Source: Bradyrhizobium sp. NFR13 (lineage in GTDB: Bacteria > Pseudomonadota > Alphaproteobacteria > Rhizobiales > Xanthobacteraceae). Taken from it: a stretch of 64,000 nt of DNA. Below, in pieces: positions 18,427 through 26,775 of this stretch. The position numbers and the translations under genes were made by a program. Within the stretch, counting starts at the first letter, position 1; the number at the start of each line of letters is the position of its first letter. The stretch is from positions 35,383 to 99,382 of the forward strand of contig NZ_FOTP01000011.1 of NCBI RefSeq assembly GCF_900114605.1, read 5' to 3'. The notes beneath the pieces were generated by a model, which saw only the letters and a list, made by a program, of their open reading frames with translations, was not told where the DNA came from and did not search any database.

Positions 18427-18464
18427 ACGACAAGCTTTCCTGTCTCTACAATACGACGCCTGAA

Positions 18465-20162
18465 TCAGGCCCCGGTCACCTTGACCGCGGTGTTCGGTTC
18501 GATCCTGACGGTTGAGACCTTCGCTACATGCGCCGCGACCACGTCCCAGATCGGGGGTCCCTGCGTATTCTCGTTGATGCTGGCCCAGCCCGAGACCGTG
18601 TAGGTCTTGCTGGCTTCGATCGGCTTGCCGGACTTCAGGTGGGTCATCCCGGAAATGCGCGATCCCATCGGCTTGGAAATATCGATCGCGTAGCCCATGC
18701 CGCCGATGCGGACCATGTCGCCGCCACCCTGGAAGTACGGATCGGGGTGGAAGATATTGTCGGCAACGTCCTCCAGCACTTCCTTGATCTGGGTGCCGGT
18801 CATCTGGTTGCGATAACAGTTCGGATAGGTGATCGCGGTGGCGTTGGTGATATGCTCCCAGGTGATCGCATCGTCGGGGATCAGCGTGCCTCCCCAGCGG
18901 AAGCCGGGCGACAGCACGATCTCCGCATCGCGCTCGGACATCATCGCGTTGCAGATCAGATCGTCGAAGGTGCCGTTGAAATTGCCGCGGCGATACAGCA
19001 GCGAATCCGTCTTGCCGATCTCGCGCGCCAGATCCCCCGCGAAAGGTGCCCTCACCTTCTCCACCAGCGCAGTCATTGCAGGATCGGGTTTAATGGCATC
19101 GGCGAACACCGGCATCAGCTTGAAGCGGATATCCGAGACCTTCTTGTCCTTCACCTCGATATCGAGGCGCGACACGAACTTGCCGTGCGAGCCGGTTGCG
19201 ACCAGCACCGTATTGCCAACCTTGACCAGGCCGGGCATGGCATCATGGGTATGCGCCGTCAGGATAACGTCGAGGCCCTTCACGCGGCCCGCCAGCTTGC
19301 GATCGACGTCAAAGCCATTGTGCGACAGCAGCACCACGATGGACGCACCGGCAGCGCGGGCTTCATCCACCTGCTTCTGGATGTCTTCCTCGCGAATGCC
19401 GAATTCCCAGTTCGGAAACATCCAGCGCGGATTGGCGACGGCCGTACGTGGCAGTGCCTGACCGATCACGGCGACGGTGGCGCCGCCGCGTTCGAACATC
19501 TTGCGCGCCTCGAACACCGGCTCCTGCCATTCGTTGTCGCGAACGTTCTGCGCCAGGAAGGCGAAGGGCGCGCTATCGGCGATCTGCTTGACGCGTTCGG
19601 CGCCGTAAGTGAATTCCCAATGGCCGACCATGGCGTCGAGCTTCAGGGCCGACATGACGTCGACCATGTCCTGCGCCTTGGTCTGCAGTGACGTCCAGCT
19701 ACCCTGCCAACTATCGCCGCCATCCAGCAGCAGCACCTTGTCGTCGCCGCGCTCGGCGCGCACGGCGCCTATCAGTGTCGCGATACGGTCCATGCCGCCC
19801 ATGCGGCCATAGTTCTTCGCAAGCGCAACGAAGTCATCGGCGGTCAGCGCGAAGGCATCGGCGGAACCGGCTGCAATCTTGAAGTAGTTGCGAAACTCGG
19901 CGTCGGTGAGATGCGGCGGCATGCCCTTCACTTCGCCGACGCCGAGATTGACCGACGGTTCGCGGAAGTGCAGCGGCATCAGTTGCGCGTGGGCATCTGC
20001 GACATAGAGGATCGTCACCGTGCCCAGCGGATCGAACCGCAGAATATCGGCCTGTGTCAGGCGCTGCTGTGCCGCAGCCCGACCCAGCGGGCCAAGGCCG
20101 CTGCCGATCGTGAGCGCAGACGCAGCCGCCGTCGCTTGCAGGAAATCCCGCCTCGATATCAT
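18465..20162 (-). CDS. soxB: SoxB, sulfate thiohydrolase
   Basis: 565 residues with a Tat signal (MISRRDFLQATAAASALTIG) and the 5'-nucleotidase/calcineurin fold. Metal-binding motifs are DAHAQLMPLHF, LLDGGDSWQGS, GHWEFTYG, LLSHNGFDVDRKLA and ILTAHTHDAMP for the two manganese ions, and the C-terminal nucleotidase-like domain follows. SoxB hydrolyses the terminal sulfonate of SoxY-bound thiosulfate to release sulfate. It lies between soxZ and soxC on the same strand. Confidence 0.95.
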   Translation of the reverse strand: MISRRDFLQATAAASALTIGSGLGPLGRAAAQQRLTQADILRFDPLGTVTILYVADAHAQLMPLHFREPSVNLGVGEVKGMPPHLTDAEFRNYFKIAAGSADAFALTADDFVALAKNYGRMGGMDRIATLIGAVRAERGDDKVLLLDGGDSWQGSWTSLQTKAQDMVDVMSALKLDAMVGHWEFTYGAERVKQIADSAPFAFLAQNVRDNEWQEPVFEARKMFERGGATVAVIGQALPRTAVANPRWMFPNWEFGIREEDIQKQVDEARAAGASIVVLLSHNGFDVDRKLAGRVKGLDVILTAHTHDAMPGLVKVGNTVLVATGSHGKFVSRLDIEVKDKKVSDIRFKLMPVFADAIKPDPAMTALVEKVRAPFAGDLAREIGKTDSLLYRRGNFNGTFDDLICNAMMSERDAEIVLSPGFRWGGTLIPDDAITWEHITNATAITYPNCYRNQMTGTQIKEVLEDVADNIFHPDPYFQGGGDMVRIGGMGYAIDISKPMGSRISGMTHLKSGKPIEASKTYTVSGWASINENTQGPPIWDVVAAHVAKVSTVRIEPNTAVKVTGA

Positions 20163-20176
20163 GATCCACCTATGAT

Positions 20177-20195
20177 CCCTTCCGCTATGGAAGGG
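20177..20195 (-). repeat. Short intercistronic hairpin between soxZ and soxB
   Basis: CCCTTCC, five bases, GGAAGGG in the 102-base soxZ-soxB gap. It has no U-tract. It may stabilise or partly separate the soxYZ message from soxBCD; this is inference. Confidence 0.45.
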
Positions 20196-20264
20196 TGAAT
20201 GTTCAGAAGAACGTCAGATCCAGGATCTTCAATTCAGGATCTGCAATACAAAGTCTGCAATCCG

Positions 20265-20594
20265 TCAGGCCACGGTCAGCTTGTTGGTCGCGACATAGTC
20301 GGAGCCATCGTCATCCTTCCAGGTGAAGGTGAATTCTCCGGACTCGGCAGCCTTGTAGAAAAACGACTGATAGGGATTGGCCGAGATGGCGGGATTCCAG
20401 TCGGCCTCGAACACCGTCTTGCCGTTGAAGGCCGCAGTGAACTTGTTGATGATCTTGCGCGGCACGACCTTGCCGGCTGCATCCTTGCGCTGGCCCGATT
20501 CCATTTCGTGAGAGATCAGCGTCTTGATCTCGATCAGTTCGCCCGGCTTGGCCTGGGTCGGAACGCGAACGCGCGGGGTTGGTTTGGTTGCCAT
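20265..20594 (-). CDS. soxZ: SoxZ, partner of the sulfur carrier SoxY
   Basis: 109 residues with no signal peptide, as in the family; it is exported together with SoxY. The sequence has the immunoglobulin-like SoxZ pattern (PTQAKPGELIEIKTLISHEME, then FTFTWKDDDGSDYVAT). SoxYZ is the periplasmic carrier on which thiosulfate sulfur is covalently processed by SoxAX, SoxB and SoxCD. It lies 48 bases downstream of soxY. Confidence 0.94.
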   Translation of the reverse strand: MATKPTPRVRVPTQAKPGELIEIKTLISHEMESGQRKDAAGKVVPRKIINKFTAAFNGKTVFEADWNPAISANPYQSFFYKAAESGEFTFTWKDDDGSDYVATNKLTVA

Positions 20595-20642
20595 GAGAAA
20601 GTCCTCGCCTGATAAATCTGTTCTGTGAACGAAGCTGCGCGA

Positions 20643-21107
20643 CTAGCCGCCGCAGCCGCCGATCGTGACCTTCACATTGGCCTTCGCCATGTGCAGCTTG
20701 CCGTTGGACATTTCGGCGATGCAGACGATGTTCTGGGTTTCCGCAAGACGCATGCGCGTCGAGGCCGAGGCCTTGCCGCATGCCGGCGTGAACCGGTAGC
20801 TGACGACGGCCGGCAGCGGGTTGCCTTCCGCGAACACATGCACCGACTTGACATAGTCGGCATCGGTCATCGGGCTTTCGATATCGACATTGACCGGCAC
20901 CACAAGGCCGTTCTCGGCAATCTCGGGCACGTCGAGCTTGATCTTGCCGCTTTCGAATTTCTTGTCGCCGTACAACTTCTTGATTTCGGCGGCGACGGCC
21001 TGCTCATCGGCCAGCGACAGTCTGGGAGCGAGGATTGCTGCGAGACCGGCGATCGCGGCCATGGCCAGCGTTTCGCGACGGGTTTTCTCGACCGACTTCA
21101 GAACCAT
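20643..21107 (-). CDS. soxY: SoxY, covalent sulfur carrier
   Basis: 154 residues. A Tat signal (KTRRETLAMAAIAGLAAILA) is followed by the SoxY domain, and the protein ends in the diagnostic swinging arm IGGCGG, whose Cys152 carries the substrate as a thioconjugate. It is the first gene of the minus-strand soxYZBCD operon and is divergent from soxA across a 165-base regulatory region that contains a candidate SoxR box. Confidence 0.95.
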   Translation of the reverse strand: MVLKSVEKTRRETLAMAAIAGLAAILAPRLSLADEQAVAAEIKKLYGDKKFESGKIKLDVPEIAENGLVVPVNVDIESPMTDADYVKSVHVFAEGNPLPAVVSYRFTPACGKASASTRMRLAETQNIVCIAEMSNGKLHMAKANVKVTIGGCGG

Positions 21108-21202
21108 GGGTGTATCCTCCTGCGGGATTTGGACGATCCCTTTACAATAGTATCGCTTGACGATTCCAAGTCTGATCTATCTTATCTGGGACATATCATT
21201 AT

Positions 21203-21218
21203 ATTCTTTTTCTTGAAT
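21203..21218. promoter_or_regulatory. Candidate SoxR/SqrR-type operator, ATTC-N8-GAAT
   Basis: ATTC, eight bases, GAAT, within a longer imperfect dyad (TATATTC ... GAATGTA). It lies in the AT-rich soxY-soxA intergenic region. The spacing equals that described for binding sites of the sulfide-responsive ArsR-type repressor SqrR, as I recall it. The cognate regulator would be the product at 25114. Confidence 0.6.
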
Positions 21219-21272
21219 GTAAAGATCTGAAATGCACAAGTGCCGCAGAGACGGCGATGTGGGAGGGGACAG

Positions 21273-22097
21273 ATGAGGAAGACCGTCATTCGGTCAGCGG
21301 CAGCGGCCATTCTGGTACTCTGCGCGGGGAGCTTCGGCAGTCATGCGCAGGACGCCAGCGAGAAAGAGATCGAACGCTATCGCGAGATGATCTCGGACCC
21401 GATGTCCAATCCCGGTTATCTCGCCGTCGATCGCGGCGAAGCGCTGTGGGGCGAAGCCCGCGGCACCAAGAACGTCTCGCTGGAAACCTGCAATCTCGGT
21501 CTCGGCGCCGGCAAGCTCGAAGGCGCCTTCGCGCAACTGCCGCGCTACTTCGCCGATGCCGACAAGGTCATGGACCTCGAGCAGCGCCTGTTGTGGTGCA
21601 TGCAGAACATTCAGGGCCTCGACACCAAGGATGTCATCGCGCGGCGCTTTTCAGGCCCGGGCCGTGCGTCGGACATGGAAGACCTCGTCGCTTACATCGC
21701 CAACAAATCGAACGGCATGAAGATCGACATTCCGCTGAGCCATCCCAAGGAGCAGGAGATGGTGGCGGTCGGCGAAGCGCTGTTCTATCGCCGCGGCGGC
21801 GTCAACGATTTCTCCTGCGCGACCTGCCATGCCGACGAAGGCAAACGCATCCGGCTGCAGGGACTGCCGAACTTCTCCAAGCCCGGTAAACCGGCACAGG
21901 AAACCATGGGCGGCTGGCCGACCTATCGCGTCTCGCAAGGCGCGCTGCGCACCATGCAGCATCGGTTGTGGGACTGCTTCCGCCAGCAACGCTGGCCCGT
22001 GCCGGAATACGGCTCGGACGTCATAACCGCCCTCACCTCTTTCCTGCAGAAACAAGCGGCAGCCGGCGAACTCAACGTTCCGTCGATCAAGCGATAA
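21273..22097 (+). CDS. soxA: SoxA, monoheme L-cysteine S-thiosulfotransferase subunit
   Basis: 274 residues with a signal peptide ending near SHAQDA. The heme site is CATCH (Cys182, Cys185, His186) and the active-site cysteine that becomes a persulfide ligand is Cys235 in [11 protein letters not shown]. The N-terminal domain keeps a Cys pair (73 and 109) but no CxxCH, so this is the monoheme type rather than the diheme Paracoccus type. SoxAX oxidatively joins thiosulfate to SoxY. The start follows a GGGAGGGG site; an upstream in-frame codon at 21240 lacks one. Confidence 0.94.
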   Translation: MRKTVIRSAAAAILVLCAGSFGSHAQDASEKEIERYREMISDPMSNPGYLAVDRGEALWGEARGTKNVSLETCNLGLGAGKLEGAFAQLPRYFADADKVMDLEQRLLWCMQNIQGLDTKDVIARRFSGPGRASDMEDLVAYIANKSNGMKIDIPLSHPKEQEMVAVGEALFYRRGGVNDFSCATCHADEGKRIRLQGLPNFSKPGKPAQETMGGWPTYRVSQGALRTMQHRLWDCFRQQRWPVPEYGSDVITALTSFLQKQAAAGELNVPSIKR

Positions 22098-22108
22098 GGA
22101 GCTCCGAG

Positions 22109-22732
22109 ATGAAACGCGTTTTGACACTCGCCGCGCTCGTTCTCGCAGCAGGCTTCTCGACGACGGCTGCATCAGCGCAAACCGCCAAGGCACCGAATCC
22201 TGCTCTGGTCGATGCCTATATGAAATCCACCTTCGGCAAGGCGCCGCCGGAATGGCAGGCGCGCATCGAACCGGATGAAACGCTGAAGACCTGCAACGCC
22301 TATCACAATGAAGTTCCCAGCGCCGAGGCCGAGAAGATCACCGCGCGCGAAATGGCGCGGGTAGTCTATCCCGCCGACGGCAAATTCCTCGGCAACTGGA
22401 AGGAAGGCGCCAAGATCGCCAATAACGGCCGCGGCGGCCAGTTCTCGGATCCGCCTGACACTGTCAGCGGCGGCAACTGCTATGCCTGCCACCAGATGGA
22501 GCAGAAGGAAGTCAGCTATGGCACGCTGGGGCCGAGCCTGACCAATTACGGCAAGGATCGCAAATACGATCCGCAGGAGATCAAGAACGCCTTCACCAAG
22601 GTCTACGACTCGCAAGCCGTATTCGCCTGCTCGAACATGCCGCGCTTCGGCGTCAACAAGGTACTGAGCGAGCAGCAGATCAAGGATATCGTGGCTTTCC
22701 TGTTCGATCCGGAATCGCCGGTGAACAAGTAA
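22109..22732 (+). CDS. soxX: SoxX, cytochrome c subunit of SoxAX
   Basis: 207 residues with a signal peptide (cleavage after ASAQ) and heme site CYACH (Cys124, Cys127, His128), followed by the LGPSLTNYGKDR and SNMPRFG segments of SoxX, the latter holding the axial methionine. It transfers electrons from the SoxA active site. The start is 11 bases after the soxA stop behind AAGGAG; the open frame extends upstream inside soxA but only the ATG at 22109 gives the signal peptide. Confidence 0.94.
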   Translation: MKRVLTLAALVLAAGFSTTAASAQTAKAPNPALVDAYMKSTFGKAPPEWQARIEPDETLKTCNAYHNEVPSAEAEKITAREMARVVYPADGKFLGNWKEGAKIANNGRGGQFSDPPDTVSGGNCYACHQMEQKEVSYGTLGPSLTNYGKDRKYDPQEIKNAFTKVYDSQAVFACSNMPRFGVNKVLSEQQIKDIVAFLFDPESPVNK

Positions 22733-22754
22733 CGCGAACCGGGAGGGGATCGAC

Positions 22755-23255
22755 ATGACGAAGAGAAACGTGTGGTTTGCCGTCGTCCTGTCGATGCTCG
22801 CATCGTCTGCAGCAAGGGCCGAGGAAGCCGTCGTCAGTTACAAGTCCCTCGGACTTGAGCTGGCGCTGGATGCCGCGCGTGCGGCGCTGAAGGAGTGCCA
22901 GAAGCGCGGCTATCAGGTAGCAGTGGCCGTGGTCGACCGCTTCGGCACACCGCAAGTCCTGCTGCGCGATCGCTTTGCCGGGCCGCACACGCCGCCGACG
23001 GCAACCGGCAAGGCATGGACATCCGCGACCTTCCGCAACAGCACCACCGAACTCAATGCGATCAGCCAGCCCGGCATGATGCAGGCCGGGCTGCGCAATC
23101 TGCCGAATGTCGTGATCATCGGTGGCGGCATGATGATTGAAGGCGGCGGTGCAATGCTGGGCGCCATCGGCGTCTCGGGCGCCCCCGGCGGCGATGCCGA
23201 TGAGGCCTGCGCCAAGGCCGGCATCGCGGCGATCCAGGACAAGCTCGATTTCTGA
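22755..23255 (+). CDS. Exported GlcG/HbpS (DUF336) family protein in the sox operon
   Basis: 166 residues with a signal peptide (cleavage near ARAEEA) followed by a complete GlcG-like domain (VAVAVVDRFGTPQVLLRDR, GGGMMIEGGGAMLGAIGVSGAPG). It follows soxX by 22 bases and is likely co-transcribed. Family members bind heme or small ligands extracellularly. A chaperone or heme-handling role for the sox cytochromes is only a guess. It is the exported counterpart of the cytoplasmic family member at 935. Confidence 0.85.
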   Translation: MTKRNVWFAVVLSMLASSAARAEEAVVSYKSLGLELALDAARAALKECQKRGYQVAVAVVDRFGTPQVLLRDRFAGPHTPPTATGKAWTSATFRNSTTELNAISQPGMMQAGLRNLPNVVIIGGGMMIEGGGAMLGAIGVSGAPGGDADEACAKAGIAAIQDKLDF

Positions 23256-23279
23256 CAAGCTCGACTTCTGAACTGCCGG

Positions 23280-23867
23280 CTACGCCTGCTTCTTTAGCCA
23301 CTCCGGAAATGGCGCCGTCTCGTAACCCTTCTGGCGCACGTAACGGAACATCGCCAGAAATTCCACGGGCTCCAGCAGACCGGGCATACGCGCGACTTCC
23401 CGCGCTTGCCCGCTTTTCGATGCCAGTCCCGCGACGGTCTCCGGAAAGAACTGGATCGTCGGCGTGAAGCGAATGCCATAGGCTTCGCCAAAGGCCTTCT
23501 CGCCGCGCTTGCGACCATCGAAATCCGTCACCTCCCGCGCGCCGATGTGATTGAGATGCAGGATCTCGAAATTGTCGCGGATATAGGTCTCGATCTTCGG
23601 ATCGGTCATGTAGCTTTCATGCATGCGCTTGCAGGCGGGACAGCCCTTGAGCCCCCACATGATGGCGAAGCGCTTGCCCTTGGCGGTCGCGCCCGCCAGA
23701 TCCTCGGAGAGATCGAGGAAGCTCTCCAGATACCAGTCCATCTGGTAGAGCCCGTCGTCGCCGAGCGTCGCTTTCGCGGATGCCGGCCCCGTTCGTAGTC
23801 CGAGCATGCCGATACCGAGCGCGGCAAGCGCATGCCGTCTGGTGATCACGCCAGTTATCTCAGACAT
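23280..23867 (-). CDS. soxW: SoxW-like periplasmic thioredoxin
   Basis: 195 residues from the ATG at 23867. An N-terminal Arg-pair signal (TRRHALAALGIGMLGL) precedes a thioredoxin domain with active site GCPACKR (Cys76, Cys79) and cis-proline segment RFTPTIQFF. Such thioredoxins keep SoxY reduced and active in the periplasm and receive electrons from the membrane protein CcdA/SoxV, encoded immediately upstream with 19 bases between them. Confidence 0.85.
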   Translation of the reverse strand: MSEITGVITRRHALAALGIGMLGLRTGPASAKATLGDDGLYQMDWYLESFLDLSEDLAGATAKGKRFAIMWGLKGCPACKRMHESYMTDPKIETYIRDNFEILHLNHIGAREVTDFDGRKRGEKAFGEAYGIRFTPTIQFFPETVAGLASKSGQAREVARMPGLLEPVEFLAMFRYVRQKGYETAPFPEWLKKQA

Positions 23868-23886
23868 TCGAACCTCCCTGTCCGCA

Positions 23887-24630
23887 TCATCCGATCGTGC
23901 CAAAGGCCGGAAAGGTCTCCAGCAACCAACCTGAAATGCGCGGCATCGCGCCAGTCAAAAACAGAACGCCGGTCAGGACAAGGCCGGCACCGATCACCTT
24001 CTCGATAGCCAGCATATGCTGACGCAGCCGCGCCATCAGCCGCATGAATGGTGCCGAAAACAACGACGCCAGCATGAAGGGAATTCCAATCCCCATCGCA
24101 TAGGCCGCAAGCAGAAGCGCGCCCTGCGCTGGTGCGCCTTCGGCGCCTGCGACCATCAGAATGGCAGCCAGTACCGGCCCGACGCAGGGCGTCCATCCGA
24201 AAGCAAAGGCGAGTCCCACCAGATAGGCGCCGAGAAAGCCCGCAGGCTTGCGCACGGCCTGAAAGCGCGCTTCGCGAAACAACAGCCCGATCCTGAAGAT
24301 ACCGAGAAAATGCAGCCCGAGAACGACGATCAGCAGACCGGCGATGAGACCGAGCGTGTCGAAATGAGCCGTGACCGCCCTGCCGATCAGCGATGCAGAT
24401 GCGCCGAGCGCGACGAAGACCGTCGCAAACCCCAATACGAATGCAAAGGACAGCGCGACCACGCGTCCATTCGGGCGCCAGCCGGCCTGACCACCGCGAT
24501 CGTCGAGTTCATCCAGGCTGACGCCTGCCAGAAAGCAGAGATAGGGCGGCACCAGCGGCAGAACGCATGGCGACAGGAACGACAACAGCCCTGCGCCCAG
24601 CGCACCAAGGAACGATATTGAGGACACCAC
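23887..24630 (-). CDS. soxV: CcdA/SoxV-type membrane thiol-disulfide transporter
   Basis: About 247 residues with six membrane segments and the conserved SFLSPCVLPLVPPY motif of the CcdA family; the second cysteine is in GWTPCVGPVLAAIL. It moves reducing equivalents from cytoplasmic thioredoxin to the periplasm, here to SoxW and perhaps SoxS. I chose the GTG at 24630 (MVSSISFLGALG), as in homologues; the frame extends upstream but then runs through the AT-rich divergent promoter. Confidence 0.85.
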   Translation of the reverse strand: MVSSISFLGALGAGLLSFLSPCVLPLVPPYLCFLAGVSLDELDDRGGQAGWRPNGRVVALSFAFVLGFATVFVALGASASLIGRAVTAHFDTLGLIAGLLIVVLGLHFLGIFRIGLLFREARFQAVRKPAGFLGAYLVGLAFAFGWTPCVGPVLAAILMVAGAEGAPAQGALLLAAYAMGIGIPFMLASLFSAPFMRLMARLRQHMLAIEKVIGAGLVLTGVLFLTGAMPRISGWLLETFPAFGTIG

Positions 24631-24654
24631 GGCGGATCCGGTTCTGGCATAAAT

Positions 24655-24670
24655 ATTCGAATTCGTGTAT
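24655..24670. promoter_or_regulatory. Second candidate SoxR/SqrR-type operator
   Basis: ATTC, eight bases, GTAT (one mismatch to GAAT), extended as AATATTC ... GTATATG, with a CGAATTCG palindrome in the middle. It lies between ccdA and soxS, ten bases before the soxS start, where a bound repressor would block both genes. Confidence 0.5.
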
Positions 24671-24679
24671 ATGTAACAC

Positions 24680-25078
24680 ATGACGCGGAAATTGCCTCTG
24701 AAAACCTCGTTGATCGCAACTTTGTTGGTGATGACCGCGGCGCTGTCGCCGCGCATCGCTGATGCGTCCGAACTCCTGATATTCGAGCGCGATGGCTGCG
24801 TCTGGTGCGCGCGCTGGAATCGCGAAATAGCTCCGATCTACGACAAGACCGACGAAGCCAGGCTTCTTCCGCTGCGCCGCATCGATATGGATCGCGACAA
24901 ATCACCTGGCGTGACACTGGCGTCGCCGGTGCGTTTCACACCGACCTTTCTGATCGTGGACAACGGCCGCGAGATCGGCCGCATCACCGGCTACATGAAC
25001 GACGAAACCTTCTGGAGCCTGCTCGGGAAGTATGCTGCCAGACTGACCACCTCACAGCCCAACGCCAATCGTTCCTGA
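24680..25078 (+). CDS. soxS: SoxS-like periplasmic thioredoxin
   Basis: 132 residues: a signal sequence (LKTSLIATLLVMTAALSP, cleavage near ADAS), then a short thioredoxin domain with CVWC (Cys40, Cys43) and FTPTFLIVDNGREIGRITGY. In other Sox clusters SoxS reductively reactivates SoxYZ. It is the first gene of a plus-strand unit with the regulator soxR (35 bases) and the YeeE transporter. The start overlaps in antisense with an ATG of the longer ccdA frame. Confidence 0.83.
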   Translation: MTRKLPLKTSLIATLLVMTAALSPRIADASELLIFERDGCVWCARWNREIAPIYDKTDEARLLPLRRIDMDRDKSPGVTLASPVRFTPTFLIVDNGREIGRITGYMNDETFWSLLGKYAARLTTSQPNANRS

Positions 25079-25113
25079 TCCTCTTCAAACATTCGCGGGA
25101 CACGCGCGCTGCC

Positions 25114-25491
25114 ATGGCCTCCATCATTCCATCCGAACTCGAAGACGAACTGCGCGACGGCGCGGAGTACTCGCCCGAACTCGACCAGTTGATGCGCAAG
25201 GCCCGCAAGGCCAGCAATTTCCTGAAGGCGATCTCGCACGAAAACCGCCTGCTGCTGCTGTGTCTGCTGGCAGAGCGGGAGCGGTCGGTATCCGAACTGG
25301 AGAACATCCTGTCGCTGCGGCAGTCAGCCGTGTCACAGCAACTCGCGCGTCTGCGCTACGACGGCATGGTGGAGACCCGCCGCGACGGCAAGACGATCTA
25401 TTACAGCCTGGCCAATGACGACGTGCGAAGCGTCATCTCGGTCATCTACGATATTTTCTGCGCCACACCGGCGCCGGCCAAGAAAAAATAA
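25114..25491 (+). CDS. soxR: SoxR, ArsR-family repressor with persulfide-sensing cysteines
   Basis: 125 residues, a dimeric winged helix protein with recognition helix LRQSAVSQQLARLRYDGMV. Cys50 (LLLLCLLAE) and Cys116 (IYDIFCATP) are 66 residues apart. SqrR, BigR and YgaV sense reactive sulfur by forming a tetrasulfide between two cysteines in these positions. It should therefore repress sox genes until polysulfide or persulfide accumulates. The ATG at 25114 was chosen because the upstream frame is a shadow of soxS. Candidate operators lie at 21203 and 24655. Confidence 0.9.
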   Translation: MASIIPSELEDELRDGAEYSPELDQLMRKARKASNFLKAISHENRLLLLCLLAERERSVSELENILSLRQSAVSQQLARLRYDGMVETRRDGKTIYYSLANDDVRSVISVIYDIFCATPAPAKKK

Positions 25492-25560
25492 CGCCGCCGA
25501 TCCGGCAGGCGGAGGCGCGCGGCCCGTAAGGCCAGCGCGCCTCACATCGGGAGGAAACCC

Positions 25561-26670
25561 ATGCAGAACATGTCTGCTTGGTTATCGACGCTGGCTGGCT
25601 TGGCCATCGGCGCCATCGCGGGATTTGCCGTGCGACGCGCGCGCCTTTGCACATTTGGCGCGATTGAAGATGCGTTGATGGGCGGAGACAACCGTCGCCT
25701 CAAGATTTTCGGGCTGTCGCTTGGCATCGCCATGCTGGGCACCCAGGCGCTGATCCTGTCCGGCTTTCTCGCGCCAGAACACACCACTTACGTTCCCCCT
25801 GCACTGCCTCTCATTGCCATCGTCATCGGCAGCATCATGTTCGGCACCGGCATGGCGATGGTCGGCACTTGCGGCTTCGGCTCGCTGGTCCGGCTTGGCA
25901 CCGGCGATCTCAGGAGCCTGATCGTGATCCTCGTGCTGGGCGCGACGGCCTACGCGACCTTGCGCGGATTGTTCGCCGATCTTCGCATTGGCGTGCTTGA
26001 ACAGTTGTCGATCAGGATGCCGGACGGCATACGCTCCGACTTCGCGTCGCTGCTGACGCAAGCGACCGGCCGCGATCTGCGCGTGCCGCTCGCCATCATC
26101 GTCGGCAGCGGCCTCTGCTGGCTGGCGCTCAGCGACAAACGCCTGCGCCGCGCGCCGCGCCTGCTCACTGCCGGTGTCGCACTCGGACTGCTCACGATTG
26201 CCGGCTGGATCGTCACGGTAGGATTGAACGACGATTTCGCGGGTCCGCCGCGCCCGCAAAGCCTGACATTCGTATCGACCATCGGAAAAGCACTGTATGC
26301 CGGAGTTCTGAATGTCGCGAACTTCGCCGATTTCGGAGTCGGCAGCGTGTTCGGTGTCATTGCCGGTGCATGGGCCGCCGCGTGGTTCGCGGCCGAACTG
26401 CGATGGGAAGCCTTCGACGACGATCACGAAATGCGCCGCCATCTCGTCGGTGCCTGCCTGATGGGTATCGGCGGCATCCTGGCCGGCGGCTGCACCATCG
26501 GTCAGGGCATTACCGCGGGATCGATGCTGGCCCTGTCCTGGCCAATCGCAGTCGGTGGCATGGTGCTCGGCGCGCGGATCGGCATTGCAATCCTGGTCGA
26601 TGGCTCGCCGCGCGACCTCATCCATCGCAACTGGATGCTGCTCGCGCGGAAAGCGCCGCCGTCCAAGTAG
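25561..26670 (+). CDS. YeeE/YedE family sulfur-compound transporter (369 aa)
   Basis: Polytopic membrane protein with the duplicated family core. Each half has a conserved cysteine in a glycine-rich re-entrant segment, GTCGFGSLVRLGTGDLRSL and LAGGCTIGQGIT. The characterised relative TsuA imports thiosulfate along a line of cysteines. The gene lies 69 bases after soxR behind GGGAGGAAA and is likely under the same control. It may import thiosulfate or a sulfane-sulfur compound, or export products of sulfur metabolism. Confidence 0.88.
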   Translation: MQNMSAWLSTLAGLAIGAIAGFAVRRARLCTFGAIEDALMGGDNRRLKIFGLSLGIAMLGTQALILSGFLAPEHTTYVPPALPLIAIVIGSIMFGTGMAMVGTCGFGSLVRLGTGDLRSLIVILVLGATAYATLRGLFADLRIGVLEQLSIRMPDGIRSDFASLLTQATGRDLRVPLAIIVGSGLCWLALSDKRLRRAPRLLTAGVALGLLTIAGWIVTVGLNDDFAGPPRPQSLTFVSTIGKALYAGVLNVANFADFGVGSVFGVIAGAWAAAWFAAELRWEAFDDDHEMRRHLVGACLMGIGGILAGGCTIGQGITAGSMLALSWPIAVGGMVLGARIGIAILVDGSPRDLIHRNWMLLARKAPPSK

Positions 26671-26736
26671 TCATAGCGTTATCGAGCGACGTGGAGACCG
26701 GTTCGCGTCAAGAAAACGCGTCAAAACAAAAAGGCC

Positions 26737-26771
26737 AGAGCCCGGTTCTGTTTCAATCAGAACCGGGCTCT
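26737..26771 (-). terminator. Rho-independent terminator for the dsrE-type operon
   Basis: AGAGCCCGGTTCTG, seven bases, and its exact complement directly after the last dsrE-type stop codon. On the minus strand it is followed, after four bases, by a run of T (TTTTTGTTTTG). It lies between two convergent units, so it may also stop the yeeE transcript. Confidence 0.8.
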
Positions 26772-26775
26772 AGCG

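Noticed and set aside
25582..26625. A 347-residue minus-strand frame
   Set aside because: Antisense shadow of the YeeE/YedE gene; His/Gln/Arg/Asp-rich composition typical of a reversed membrane-protein gene.
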